DNA of 50,784 nucleotides from an uncultured Veillonellaceae bacterium (lineage in GTDB: Bacteria; Bacillota; Negativicutes; Veillonellales; Dialisteraceae). The notes beneath the pieces were generated by a model. The model worked only from the letters and a program-made list of their open reading frames with translations, searched no databases and was not told where the DNA came from. Numbering within the stretch: the first letter of the stretch is position 1; each line of letters opens with the position of its first letter. Of this stretch, positions 15,771 through 23,450 are shown piece by piece. The stretch lies in contig CASEBK010000001.1 in NCBI GenBank assembly GCA_949286115.1, positions 1-50,784 on the forward strand, given 5' to 3'. Made by a program: the position numbers and the translations under genes.

Positions 15771-16685
15771 TCAAAGTATCAGGAGGTCCACTGCGAGGCC
15801 GCAGAGGGCGGAGAAGGCGAGGACATAGGCGAGGTAGAGGAAGAAACGTCCCGTGCCGAGGCAGATCTTCAGGGCAGAGAGGTTCGTGATCTTCGTGGCG
15901 GGGCCGGTGACCATGAAGGAGGCCGCCGCGCCCATGGACATGCCGCTGGCGAGCCACGCCTGAAGGAGCGGAATGGTCCCGCCGCCGCACACGTAGAGGG
16001 GCACGCCCACGGTCGCCGCGAGCAGCACGGCGTAGCCTTCGTTCTCCCGCCCGAAGAGGCTTGCGAAAGCCTCCGCCGGGACGTAGCGCTGAAAGAGCGC
16101 GGAGAGGACGATGCCCGCGAGGAACCATCCGCCGGTGGCGCGGACGTTTCTGCCGAAATTCTTCACATACCGCACGAAGAGGCGCGGGTCCGTGTCGCGG
16201 CTCTCCGGCGGAGCAAACCCTTCGAAGGAGAAGAAGGTCCTCCCGCGGCGGGTGTAGAAGACGTGCACCAGAAGCCCCGCGGCGAGGCCGCAGAGGAAGC
16301 ACGAGAGGACGCGCACGAGGAGGGCCGTCTCTCCCAGCGCCGCGCCGTAGATGAGGAGCTGCGGATTCAGGAGGACCGAGGCCATCATGAAGGCGGCGAG
16401 CCAGTCTTCCCGCAGGCCCCGCGCGGCGAAAGACGCGGCGATGGGGATGGTGCCGTACATGCAGAGGGGCGAGGCGATGCCCAGAAGGCACGCCGGCACG
16501 AGGCCGAAGAGTCCCATCCGTCCGCTCTGCATGCGGGCGAAGAGCCCGTGAAGGCGGTCCTTGCCGAAGACGGATACCGCCGAGCCGATGGCCATGCCCA
16601 GGAGCCAGTAGTCAAAGATCTGGTCCAGCTGGACGGAGAAATAGTACCACAGGTAGACGAACTCGCGGCGGACGATCTCTTCCAT
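15771..16685 (-). CDS. Permease of the DUF318/ArsP-like family
   Basis: A 304-residue membrane protein with eight or so hydrophobic helices. It carries the two repeated motifs of the ArsP/DUF318 permease family: GIASPLCMYGTIPIAAS in the first half, and GVPLYVCGGGTIPLL with MVTGPATKITNLSA in the second. Each half has a Cys in the pore motif. Some members export organoarsenicals or other metalloids, but most are uncharacterised, so no substrate is claimed. The ATG shares one base with the stop of the DUF362 lipoprotein upstream (TGATG), so the two are translationally coupled. Confidence 0.85.
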   Translation of the reverse strand: MEEIVRREFVYLWYYFSVQLDQIFDYWLLGMAIGSAVSVFGKDRLHGLFARMQSGRMGLFGLVPACLLGIASPLCMYGTIPIAASFAARGLREDWLAAFMMASVLLNPQLLIYGAALGETALLVRVLSCFLCGLAAGLLVHVFYTRRGRTFFSFEGFAPPESRDTDPRLFVRYVKNFGRNVRATGGWFLAGIVLSALFQRYVPAEAFASLFGRENEGYAVLLAATVGVPLYVCGGGTIPLLQAWLASGMSMGAAASFMVTGPATKITNLSALKICLGTGRFFLYLAYVLAFSALCGLAVDLLIL

Positions 16686-17692
16686 CAGAGGGTGACCAGC
16701 TGGTACGTGCGGCTGCCGAGGCCGATGGCCTCCGCGTATTCGAGGGTGTGGAGGCCCTTCCGGCTCTCGATGCGCTCGATGAGGGAGGCGCTGTCCGGCG
16801 CGCTGTACACGAGGTCGATCGACGCCTGGTCAAGGGCGAGCGGGTCGGTGGAGGCGAGGATGCCGATGTCATGCATGTCCGGCGCGGCCGCGTGGCCGTC
16901 GCAGTCGCAGTCCACGGAGAGAGCGTTCAGGACGTTCACGTAGGCCATGCGGTCCCGCCCCACAGAGTCCTCCACGGACTTCGCCGCCTCGCCCATGGAT
17001 TCGAGGAAGGCGTCCTGATCACCGGAAAGGCCCGTCCGCGCGGTGCCGCCTGAGTGGATCCAGCTCTTGCCTTCGCTGGAGCCGAAGCCGATGGAAATAT
17101 TCTTGATGGCTCCGCCGAATCCCGCCATGGCGTGCCCTTTGAAGTGGGACAGCACGAGGTAGGAGTCGTAGTTTGCGAAATGGGTGCCCACGTAGTTTTC
17201 TTTGAGGTGCTTTCCGCCCGTGACGGGGAGCGCCATGGAGCCTTCTTCATCCATGATGTCCACGTCGGCGATGGCGGTGAAGCCGTGATCCTTCGCCACT
17301 TGCTTATGCATGGCCGTATTGGCCCGCGCGCCGCCGTAGGCGGTGTTGCACTCTACGATGGTGCCGTTCACTTCATGGACGAGGTCCGCGATGAGCGCCG
17401 GGTCGAGGTAGTGGCTGGCGGGCGGCTCGCCGGTAGAGAGCTTCACCCCCACGCGGCCCGTGGGCGTCCAACCGAGGGCTTTGTACACTTTCATGAGCCC
17501 TTCCGGAGAGATTTCCTTCGTCATGTACACCACGGGCGCGCTGCTGTCGTCTGTCCGATGGGTTGGCTCGGCGGCTTCTGTATTCACCGCCACCGCTTTC
17601 GGCGCGTCCTGCTTCGCCGAGGGACCACATCCGGCGGTGAGAAAAGCCGCACATGCCGCGGCAAGTCCGAAGAATTTCACAGATGATCTCAT
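16685..17692 (-). CDS. DUF362-domain lipoprotein
   Basis: A 335-residue protein with a signal peptide and lipobox LTAGC, so it is anchored outside the cytoplasmic membrane. The rest is a DUF362 domain with GRVGVKLSTGE, NTAYGGARANT, LSHFKGHAMAGFGGAIKN and the Cys pair in VDCDCDGHAAAP. DUF362 has no settled function; several members carry Fe-S or metal-binding Cys. The start MRSSVKFFG follows AAAGGAGG. It sits between a phosphoesterase and a permease in one operon. A cytoplasmic paralogue lies at 20021-20971. Confidence 0.85.
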   Translation of the reverse strand: MRSSVKFFGLAAACAAFLTAGCGPSAKQDAPKAVAVNTEAAEPTHRTDDSSAPVVYMTKEISPEGLMKVYKALGWTPTGRVGVKLSTGEPPASHYLDPALIADLVHEVNGTIVECNTAYGGARANTAMHKQVAKDHGFTAIADVDIMDEEGSMALPVTGGKHLKENYVGTHFANYDSYLVLSHFKGHAMAGFGGAIKNISIGFGSSEGKSWIHSGGTARTGLSGDQDAFLESMGEAAKSVEDSVGRDRMAYVNVLNALSVDCDCDGHAAAPDMHDIGILASTDPLALDQASIDLVYSAPDSASLIERIESRKGLHTLEYAEAIGLGSRTYQLVTL

Positions 17693-17741
17693 GATGTCCT
17701 CCTTTCTTTTCCGGGAAAGCGCCGTCATGGCCCTCCCGCTG

Positions 17742-18992
17742 TCATACCTCTTTCGGCACGAGATGGATGGTGACGTACTCGCTGTGTCCTTCCGTGCGGA
17801 GAGGGTACCCCCATCCCACGAGGCCGGAGCTCACGATGATGTCCATGGCTCCCTCCGCGGCGCGGCCGTAGAGCATCGTCCCCTTGTCGAGGGCCTCCAC
17901 GATGAGCCCCAGCGGCCAGATCTGCCCGTCGTGGGTATGGCCGGAGAGCATGAGGTCGTAGCCCGCGGCGGCGTTCTCCGCAAATTCTCTCGGCTGATGG
18001 TCCAGCAGGATGTGGTACGCCGCCGGATCGAGCCCCTCCATGAGAGACGCCGCGGACGCCCGGGGCACGCCCGTCCGCATCGGGTCCGACCGATCCTGCC
18101 GCCCGGTGAGGGTTAGCCCTGAAGGAAGCGTCACCGACCGGTCTTCCAGAATGGTGATGCCCGCCGCCTCGATGGTCTCGGCGAGCGCCTCCGACGTGAA
18201 GGCCGGATCGGCCGTGTAGAGCGCCTTGTCGTGGTTGCCGTACACGTAGTACGTGCCGTCCCGAGCGGGAATGGACGACAGGATGTCGAACGCCTCGCCC
18301 ATTCCTTCTCTTGTTGTGCGCTCGTCCACGATGTCCCCGCCGAGGAGCACCACATCGGGCCGAGCCTCCGCGATGGCCGCCGCGTCCCGGCGCAGATCCT
18401 CCCCGTCGAGAGCGTTTCCATAGTGAAGATCCGTCACGAGGGCGATGGTGTAGCCCCCAGGCGGGAGGGCCTTCTCCGTCTCGACGATGAAGGACGTGTG
18501 CACGGGATGGCGAATATTCGCCGCGCCGTATCCCCCAAGGAGCACGACCCCCAGGAGGGGCACCGCGCTCGAGAGATAGAGCCGCCGCCACCACGCCGCC
18601 CGCACGCGGCAAAAGCGCACCGTCACGGCGTAAATGAGCTCCATGAGGAGCCCAAGCACCACCACATGGAGCACGAGCAGCACCGGCGTGCCGAAGATGT
18701 GCATGGACGGCACGAGCACCGCCGTGGAGACCGCAAGGGCTGCCGCTTCCTGGGCCTTCTCGCTCCGCCTGGAAAGCGCCGCGCGAAAGAAGCGCCGCAC
18801 CAGCGCGAAGAAATACGCCGACACTGGCACGAGGAGCGCCGTCACGGCGATGATGAGCTCCGTGGGGCTCGCGCCGAGATACCGTGAGATATCCAGCCAG
18901 TACGCGCCCACAAGGAGCAGCGTCATGAGCGCGCGCCCGGCGAGGGCAAACCCCGGGAGCGGCACGGCGTACGTACGGACATTGGCTTTCAT
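17742..18992 (-). CDS. Membrane-anchored metallophosphoesterase (calcineurin-like)
   Basis: A 416-residue protein with about five N-terminal membrane helices (residues 15-175) followed by a calcineurin-like phosphoesterase domain. Metal ligands are visible in order: DLHYGN, GGDIVDE, YGNHDKALY and LSGHTHDGQIWP. This architecture matches the YkuE/UDP-diacylglucosamine-hydrolase-like group; the substrate is unknown. The ATG at 18992 is set by AGGAGG six bases upstream. Longer open sequence upstream runs through the palindrome at 19110-19171 and was excluded. It is the first gene of a three-gene operon; the gap to the DUF362 gene is 49 bases. Confidence 0.9.
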   Translation of the reverse strand: MKANVRTYAVPLPGFALAGRALMTLLLVGAYWLDISRYLGASPTELIIAVTALLVPVSAYFFALVRRFFRAALSRRSEKAQEAAALAVSTAVLVPSMHIFGTPVLLVLHVVVLGLLMELIYAVTVRFCRVRAAWWRRLYLSSAVPLLGVVLLGGYGAANIRHPVHTSFIVETEKALPPGGYTIALVTDLHYGNALDGEDLRRDAAAIAEARPDVVLLGGDIVDERTTREGMGEAFDILSSIPARDGTYYVYGNHDKALYTADPAFTSEALAETIEAAGITILEDRSVTLPSGLTLTGRQDRSDPMRTGVPRASAASLMEGLDPAAYHILLDHQPREFAENAAAGYDLMLSGHTHDGQIWPLGLIVEALDKGTMLYGRAAEGAMDIIVSSGLVGWGYPLRTEGHSEYVTIHLVPKEV

Positions 18993-19109
18993 CCTGTTCC
19001 TCCTGTCAAATGATACGTTGCTGTCTGTAGTATATCGGCTGCGGAAGCGCGAGAAAAATACCTGCTCTGCATCGCGGGCTATGCTCCCCGCGCATGCGGC
19101 GAAAGCGCC

Positions 19110-19171
19110 CGCCTTTTCTTTCATTGTACAAATTCGAGCTTGCTCGAATTTGTACAATGAAAGAAAAGGCG
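19110..19171. repeat. 62-bp near-perfect palindrome between divergent genes
   Basis: Two 30-base arms (19110-19139 and 19142-19171) are exact reverse complements, separated only by TT. Each arm contains the 8-base palindrome TTGTACAA. The structure lies between the phosphoesterase operon (-) and the flavin reductase (+), close to both starts. It could be a shared operator, an extruding cruciform or a fold-back duplication. It lacks a T-run on either side, so a simple terminator is unlikely. Confidence 0.9.
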
Positions 19172-19203
19172 CGGAATGCCGCGCGAAAAAAGGAGGAATC
19201 TCT

Positions 19204-19773
19204 ATGAAACGTTCTCTCGGCGTCAAAGCCTGGCTCTACCCCATGCCCGTCCTCGTCATCGGCACCTACAACGACGACGGCACCCCCGACGCCATGACTA
19301 TGGCCTGGGGCGGCCTCTGTGACTACGACAAGGTGGCGCTCAATTTGGACGAAGCCCATCTCACCTCGGACAATGTGGCCAAACGCATGGCCTTCACCCT
19401 CGCCGTGGCGGACGGCGCGCACATCGCCGAAGCAGACTACGTGGGCACCGTCTCCGGCCGCGACGTGCCGGACAAAGTAGCCCGCGCAGGGCTCCACGCG
19501 GCAAAGAGCGAGCACGTGGACGCGCCGGTCTTCGAAGAATTTCCGGTCACTCTCGAATGCAAAGTCCTCGAGCTCCAGCACGGCGTGGCAGGATTCCGCG
19601 TCATCGGGCAGATCGTCAATACCCTCGCCGATGCGTCCGTCGTGGATGAGACCGGCGAGGTCGACGCGGCGAAAGCGGACGGCGCCATCTTCGAGACGGC
19701 TGGCCGGGCCTACTTCCGCACCGGCGAAAAGCTCGGCGGCGCGTGGGAGCTGGGGCAGAAATTCAATAAATGA
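19204..19773 (+). CDS. Flavin reductase-like (flavoredoxin) protein
   Basis: A 189-residue FMN-binding split-barrel protein of the flavin reductase-like/flavoredoxin family. The N-terminal half reads PMPVLVIGTYNDDGTPDAM followed by MAWGG, with the FMN-phosphate-contacting region LTSDNVAKRMAFTLAVAD downstream. The C-terminal part, VAGFRVIGQIVNTLAD, closes the barrel. Flavoredoxins shuttle electrons or reduce flavin in anaerobes; the partner is not evident. The start follows AAAGGAGG. It stands alone with a terminator, and its upstream region is the 62-bp palindrome. Confidence 0.92.
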   Translation: MKRSLGVKAWLYPMPVLVIGTYNDDGTPDAMTMAWGGLCDYDKVALNLDEAHLTSDNVAKRMAFTLAVADGAHIAEADYVGTVSGRDVPDKVARAGLHAAKSEHVDAPVFEEFPVTLECKVLELQHGVAGFRVIGQIVNTLADASVVDETGEVDAAKADGAIFETAGRAYFRTGEKLGGAWELGQKFNK

Positions 19774-19788
19774 TCTTTCCGCAGAGAA

Positions 19789-19814
19789 GGCGCTCATTCG
19801 ATGAGCGTCTTTTT
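19789..19814 (+). terminator. Terminator of the flavin reductase gene
   Basis: CGCTCAT (19791-19797) and ATGAGCG (19801-19807) with a TCG loop, followed by TCTTTTT. Confidence 0.85.
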
Positions 19815-19976
19815 GCGTGCTGTGAAAGAACCGCTTCGCCCGCCGCGGAGAGATCTCGCACGCGAAAAAGAGGCCCCATGAGGAGCCATCTTCATCGGAA
19901 ACCTTCTTTTCTCTGCTTTTATATTTTCCAATATAGATCCCCGCGCCTGCTCATCCTGCCCCTTCATGCAGGCACG

Positions 19977-20002
19977 AAAAAAGGATGCCCCGCAGAGCAT
20001 CC
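19977..20002 (-). terminator. Terminator of the DUF362 gene at 20021
   Basis: Minus-strand GGATGC and GCATCC (19997-20002 with 19983-19988) followed by a T6 run. Confidence 0.85.
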
Positions 20003-20020
20003 TTTTCTTTACACCTTGAT

Positions 20021-20971
20021 TTAGTCGTCGTCGATCGAGATGAGTTCGTATTTGTCGCTGCCCATCTTGAGCTCGCGCATGGCGGTGAGCTGGTGGAGGC
20101 CGTGGCGGCTCTCCATGCGCTCTACGAGGTCATGGTTGCTCTCCTCGTTGTAGACCATATCGACGCAGGCCTGGTCTACGGCGAGGATGTCCGTGGAGGC
20201 GGCGATGCCGATATCCGGGATGGTGGGCTCGGCGGCGGCAAGGCCCGCGCAGTCGCAGTCGACGGACATGCGGCGCATCACATTGATGAAGACAATGTGT
20301 TTGCCGAAATAGTCGATGGTAGCCTTGGCGGATTCCGCCATGGTCTCCATGAGCATCTCCTTGCCGGGCCATGCGTTCCAGTCTTCCGGCTGATGGTCCA
20401 CGTCCACCATGTGCACCTGTGCCTTGCCCTTGCGGCCGTCTGCGCAGCCGATGGCGATGTTCTTCATGGAGCCGCCGAAGCCGCCCATGGCGTGGCCTTT
20501 GAAGTGGGTGAGCACGATCATGGAGTCGTAGTTCACGATGTGGCCGCCCATGGAGACGGACTGGAAATGTTTGCCGCCCCGCACGGGGAGATCCACAGTG
20601 CCTTCTTCATCCATGATGTCCACCGGGCAGAAGGTCCAGCCGTTCACTTCGAGGGTCTTCCGATGGAGCTCGGTGGTGTAGCGGTCGCCCTGATAGAGGG
20701 TATTCGTCTCGACGATATTGCTCTCCGGCACCTGCGCCTGGAAGGCCTTGACCATATCCCGCGGCAGGATGTTCGGGCCGTGCTGCTCGCCCGTGTGGAG
20801 CTTGATGGCCACTTTGCCGTAGATGCTCTCATTGATGAGCCGGTAGAGGCGGATGAGGTGCTCCGCATCGATGTGTTTCGTGAAATAGACTTTGGCGTGA
20901 GAGCCGTCTGTGTCGCCCGCGCCTACGCGGCGGCATCCGACGACCGGCGCCTGATGAAATGTGTCTGCCAT
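20021..20971 (-). CDS. DUF362-domain protein (cytoplasmic paralogue)
   Basis: A 316-residue DUF362 protein without signal peptide or membrane segment. Shared blocks with the lipoprotein at 16685-17692 are GKVAIKLHTGE, ETNTLYQGDRYTT, DIMDEEGTVDLPV, LTHFKGHAMGGFGG and VDCDCAGLAAAEP with its Cys pair. Function is unknown; an Fe-S or metal role has been suggested for other members. The start follows AAAGGAGGAATCGAT. It is a single-gene unit with its own terminator. Confidence 0.88.
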   Translation of the reverse strand: MADTFHQAPVVGCRRVGAGDTDGSHAKVYFTKHIDAEHLIRLYRLINESIYGKVAIKLHTGEQHGPNILPRDMVKAFQAQVPESNIVETNTLYQGDRYTTELHRKTLEVNGWTFCPVDIMDEEGTVDLPVRGGKHFQSVSMGGHIVNYDSMIVLTHFKGHAMGGFGGSMKNIAIGCADGRKGKAQVHMVDVDHQPEDWNAWPGKEMLMETMAESAKATIDYFGKHIVFINVMRRMSVDCDCAGLAAAEPTIPDIGIAASTDILAVDQACVDMVYNEESNHDLVERMESRHGLHQLTAMRELKMGSDKYELISIDDD

Positions 20972-21015
20972 ATCGATTCCTCCTTTATGGAAAAAACGCT
21001 CGTTTCCTTTTTTTA

Positions 21016-21441
21016 TTATATCTCTTCAAGCGCACTCGAAGTCAAGGGGGCTTTCTCCCCCGCAAAGAGCATCGCTTCCGCTTCTGAAGCGCCCATCCAC
21101 CGTCCCGCTCTCATGCGCCCCACGAGAAGGCTCCCCTCCGGGGCCTCGCCTTCGCGGAGCATCACCGCGAGCCGCCCGCTGGCAGAGAGGTACAGCAGGT
21201 CGCCCCGGGCGGCCGTCTCCGCCGGCGCGCCGGAGAGTCTCTCTACGGGGGAACGGGACACGAGGAGCCCCTCCTCCCGCTGAAAGGTCATAGTCATGGG
21301 GAGGGCCGCCCTCGCGCCGCTTCCCCAGAGGACGCCCCGCGCCGCGCCGCAGCTGAAGGCCTCCGCCGCACAGGGACCGACAGCGAGCGCCAGCGCGAAA
21401 AGACCCGCTGCCGCAGGGACCGCCCATTTCTTTTTCTTCAT
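21016..21441 (-). CDS. Small secreted protein of unknown function
   Basis: A 141-residue protein with a clear signal peptide (MKKKKWAVPAAAGLFALALA, then AEA as likely cleavage site). The mature part has a GDLLYLSASGRLAVMLREG segment. It is faintly like the cyclophilin-like fold of small secreted proteins, but I cannot confirm a family. An ATG start at 21441 gives the signal peptide directly; a GTG at 21475-21477 would add 12 Arg/Pro/Gly residues. The only ribosome site, AGGAGG at 21477-21482, overlaps the end of the upstream regulator gene. It is separated from the ATG by a perfect GGCCGGCC hairpin (21452-21471). Probably co-transcribed with the regulator. Confidence 0.6.
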   Translation of the reverse strand: MKKKKWAVPAAAGLFALALAVGPCAAEAFSCGAARGVLWGSGARAALPMTMTFQREEGLLVSRSPVERLSGAPAETAARGDLLYLSASGRLAVMLREGEAPEGSLLVGRMRAGRWMGASEAEAMLFAGEKAPLTSSALEEI

Positions 21442-21473
21442 GAAATACGCAGGCCGGCCGCGGGGCCGGCCGC

Positions 21474-21773
21474 TCACCTCCTTTCAAGATACATCAAGTA
21501 GTCCACCTTTCCCAGACGGATCTGCCGCTCGTGGATCTCCCGGACGATCTGCCACCGCTTGTCCGCAAGGAGCATCTGCCGGTCTTCCCGGCTGCGCTCG
21601 TGGAAATACGCGCGGATCTCTTCCAGAGAGAATCCCACCTGCCGAAGCGCCGCGGCCAGCCCCACAGTCTCCTGATAGCGGCGCTTCGTCTCGTCCGTGC
21701 CGCCGGCCGCCTCCAGCTCGCGCAGCTCCCCGTCGGTCATGCCGCAGCAGGCCAGGAGCTCTTCCCGACTCAT
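21474..21773 (-). CDS. Short MerR-like regulator
   Basis: About 99 residues. An N-terminal helix-turn-helix-like stretch (REELLACCGMTDGELRELEA) is followed by GLAAALRQVGFSLEEIRAYF, the hallmark dimerisation-proximal helix of MerR proteins. The end, VREIHERQIRLGKVDYLMYL, resembles their C-terminal coiled coil. The wing and DNA-contact region of a full MerR protein are abbreviated. The ATG at 21773 is preferred, though an upstream GTG at 21789-21791 is possible. A perfect inverted repeat next to the -10 box suggests autoregulation. It shares its transcript with the small secreted protein. Confidence 0.6.
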   Translation of the reverse strand: MSREELLACCGMTDGELRELEAAGGTDETKRRYQETVGLAAALRQVGFSLEEIRAYFHERSREDRQMLLADKRWQIVREIHERQIRLGKVDYLMYLERR

Positions 21774-21806
21774 TTCAGCGATGTCCCTCACCCCTTCCCA
21801 AAAAAT

Positions 21807-21830
21807 ACAGACAGATCGCACTCTGTCTGT
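21807..21830. promoter_or_regulatory. Candidate operator of the MerR-like regulator
   Basis: ACAGACAGA (21807-21815) and TCTGTCTGT (21822-21830) are perfect 9-bp arms with a 6-base spacer, directly downstream of the -10 box. Binding here would block transcription of the regulator and the secreted-protein gene. Confidence 0.6.
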
Positions 21831-21860
21831 AGTATAGGGGAGCGCCGCCGAAGGCGCCAA
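21831..21860 (-). promoter_or_regulatory. Promoter of the MerR-like regulator
   Basis: Minus-strand TTGGCG (21855-21860), an 18-base spacer, then TATACT (21831-21836), abutting the inverted repeat. Confidence 0.6.
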
Positions 21861-21870
21861 TGCTTATGTT

Positions 21871-22749
21871 TTATTTTTCTCCATACTCCGTGCGTATGCG
21901 CTTCACATAACTCAGGTACTCCCGCGCGGGACCGAAGACGGGATTGAGCCGGCGCCACGCCAGCACGGTGGTGGTGGAAAGCTGTGGGAAGAAGGGCACG
22001 AAGCGGAACCGCGCCGGATCGAGCGTCTCAGCCGTAGCGCGGATGGTGATCTGCCCCGCGAACCCCGATTCCACGAGAGGAAGCAGATTGTCCACGAGAT
22101 TGCCCGTCATGACGGGATGGAGATCTTCCCCGAACCAGTTTCTGATCTCGCCCTGCACGGAGGCGCGGCTGCTCGTCATATACCGCACGCCGCGGAGGTC
22201 GTCCTTCGTGAAGCGCTCTTTCTCCGCGCTCGGAGAGGCAGCGGAAACGAGGAGGCCCCACTCGTCTTTCGTAGCGAGGCGGATGTAGTCGTAGTTGCCG
22301 ATATCGATGGGCTCCTGCATGACGGCAAAGTCGAGCATGCCGTGGTCGAGGCGCTCTTTGAGGATGTCCGCCGCGCCGGTGTAGATGTCGAAGGTGACGC
22401 GGGGGTATTTCTCCATGAACGCTGCCAGATGCCGCATCACTTCCCGGCCGCCGGCGTAGATGCCGCTGCCGATGCGGATGACGCCGGACATGTCCTTCCG
22501 GGACTGGAAGTCCATCTTGATGGCATCCATGAGGAAGGACACCTCCTCCGCCTTGTGCCGGAGCATCATGCCCGCTTCGGTCAGAGTGGTGCGTTTGCCG
22601 CGGATGAAAAGGGGCGCGCCCAACTCTTCTTCCAACTGAGCGATCTGCCGGGACAGGGTGGGCTGCGTCACGTGCAGCACTTCCGCCGCGCGGGAGATGC
22701 TCTCCTCCTGCGCCACGGTGAGGAAATATTGAAGCACACGAAATTCCAT
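21871..22749 (-). CDS. LysR-family transcriptional regulator
   Basis: A 292-residue LysR-type regulator. The winged helix-turn-helix is residues 1-60 (FRVLQYFLTVAQEESISRAA, then THVTQPTLSRQIAQLEEELG-like recognition helix), followed by the linker helix. The C-terminal periplasmic-binding-like effector domain includes VIRIGSGIYAGGREVMRHL. The effector and targets are unknown. No divergently transcribed metabolic gene adjoins it, so its regulon cannot be guessed from position. The start follows GGGAGGGATCGCT. Confidence 0.93.
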   Translation of the reverse strand: MEFRVLQYFLTVAQEESISRAAEVLHVTQPTLSRQIAQLEEELGAPLFIRGKRTTLTEAGMMLRHKAEEVSFLMDAIKMDFQSRKDMSGVIRIGSGIYAGGREVMRHLAAFMEKYPRVTFDIYTGAADILKERLDHGMLDFAVMQEPIDIGNYDYIRLATKDEWGLLVSAASPSAEKERFTKDDLRGVRYMTSSRASVQGEIRNWFGEDLHPVMTGNLVDNLLPLVESGFAGQITIRATAETLDPARFRFVPFFPQLSTTTVLAWRRLNPVFGPAREYLSYVKRIRTEYGEK

Positions 22750-22849
22750 AGCGATCCCTCCCGGAAGACTGATTTTATTTTATCTTAGCACGGCGAAAGG
22801 GGCTGTCGTCAAGGCGCGGGCGCATGCTTTCTCCGCATATCAGAGGCAC

Positions 22850-22871
22850 GAAAAAAGCGGCTCCCGCCGCT
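22850..22871 (-). terminator. Terminator of the GtrA-like gene
   Basis: Minus-strand AGCGGC and GCCGCT (22866-22871 with 22856-22861) with a 4-base loop and a T6 run. Confidence 0.85.
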
Positions 22872-22878
22872 CTCTATC

Positions 22879-23271
22879 TCAATGACCGCCCCGAAGGACG
22901 AGGCGCTTTGTGATGTAGTTCCACACGGTGACCACCGCCGCCGCGCCGATCTTCGCCGCCATGTACCAGATGCCCAGCCCGTCTACGAAAGCGTACATGC
23001 ACCCCTGATTGATCGCAAGGCCCGCGAGCGACGTGGCGATGAAGAGGGCGGTCTTCTTCGGGCTCTGGTGCCCCGCGTGAAAGACCACGGTCACGCAGAG
23101 GAGGTAATTCACCACGAGGGACACCGTGAAGGAGATGGCCGACGACGTGAGATAATTGAAACCGCCGTACTCGGTGAGCGCGAAGAGCAGCCCGTAGTCC
23201 AAAAGGAAGCACCCGCCCCCCACGAGGAGAAACCGGGCAATCTCCCAGAGCCTTTCTTTCGACAGATCCAT
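22879..23271 (-). CDS. GtrA-like family membrane protein
   Basis: A 130-residue protein with four predicted membrane helices. It has the GtrA pattern: RFLLVGGGCFLLDYGLLFAL at the first helix, the middle AISFTVSLVVNYLLCVTVVF, and WNYITKRLVL at the C-terminus. GtrA proteins help move polyprenyl-phosphate-linked sugars across the membrane for cell-surface glycosylation. The start is set by GGAAGGAAAC; an upstream extension runs into the tRNA and was rejected. It follows the tRNA-Ala gene, with a terminator between them. Confidence 0.85.
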   Translation of the reverse strand: MDLSKERLWEIARFLLVGGGCFLLDYGLLFALTEYGGFNYLTSSAISFTVSLVVNYLLCVTVVFHAGHQSPKKTALFIATSLAGLAINQGCMYAFVDGLGIWYMAAKIGAAAVVTVWNYITKRLVLRGGH

Positions 23272-23295
23272 GTTTCCTTCCATTTCCGTGCACAC

Positions 23296-23320
23296 AAAAA
23301 CCGGATGCGGGCGCATCCGG
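23296..23320 (-). terminator. Terminator after tRNA-Ala
   Basis: Minus-strand CCGGATGC and GCATCCGG (23313-23320 with 23301-23308), 4-base loop, followed by TTTTT. Confidence 0.88.
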
Positions 23321-23331
23321 CACATTTCCAA

Positions 23332-23407
23332 TGGTGGAGATAAGCGGGATCGAACCGCTGACCTTCTGAATGCCATTCAGACGCTCTCCCAGCTGAGCTA
23401 TACCCCC
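23332..23407 (-). tRNA. tRNA-Ala (anticodon GGC)
   Basis: A 76-base cloverleaf with an encoded CCA end. Acceptor arm GGGGGTA pairs with TATCTCC (two G-T pairs). The D arm is GCTC...GAGC. Anticodon stem TCTGA/TCAGA encloses ATGGCAT with GGC at its centre. The T arm is AGCGG-TTCGATC-CCGCT. It reads GCC and GCT alanine codons. Confidence 0.97.
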
Positions 23408-23421
23408 ATAGGCATGTATAC

Positions 23422-23450
23422 AGGATACCAAAAAACGGTCGGCTTGTCAA
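23422..23450 (-). promoter_or_regulatory. Promoter of tRNA-Ala
   Basis: Minus-strand consensus TTGACA (23445-23450), a 17-base spacer, then TATCCT (23422-23427). The -35 box contains the stop codon of the HAD phosphatase gene (23447-23449). Confidence 0.8.

Noticed and set aside
19110..19171. Palindrome considered as a simple bidirectional terminator
   Set aside because: No T-run follows either arm, and it lies between divergent rather than convergent genes.
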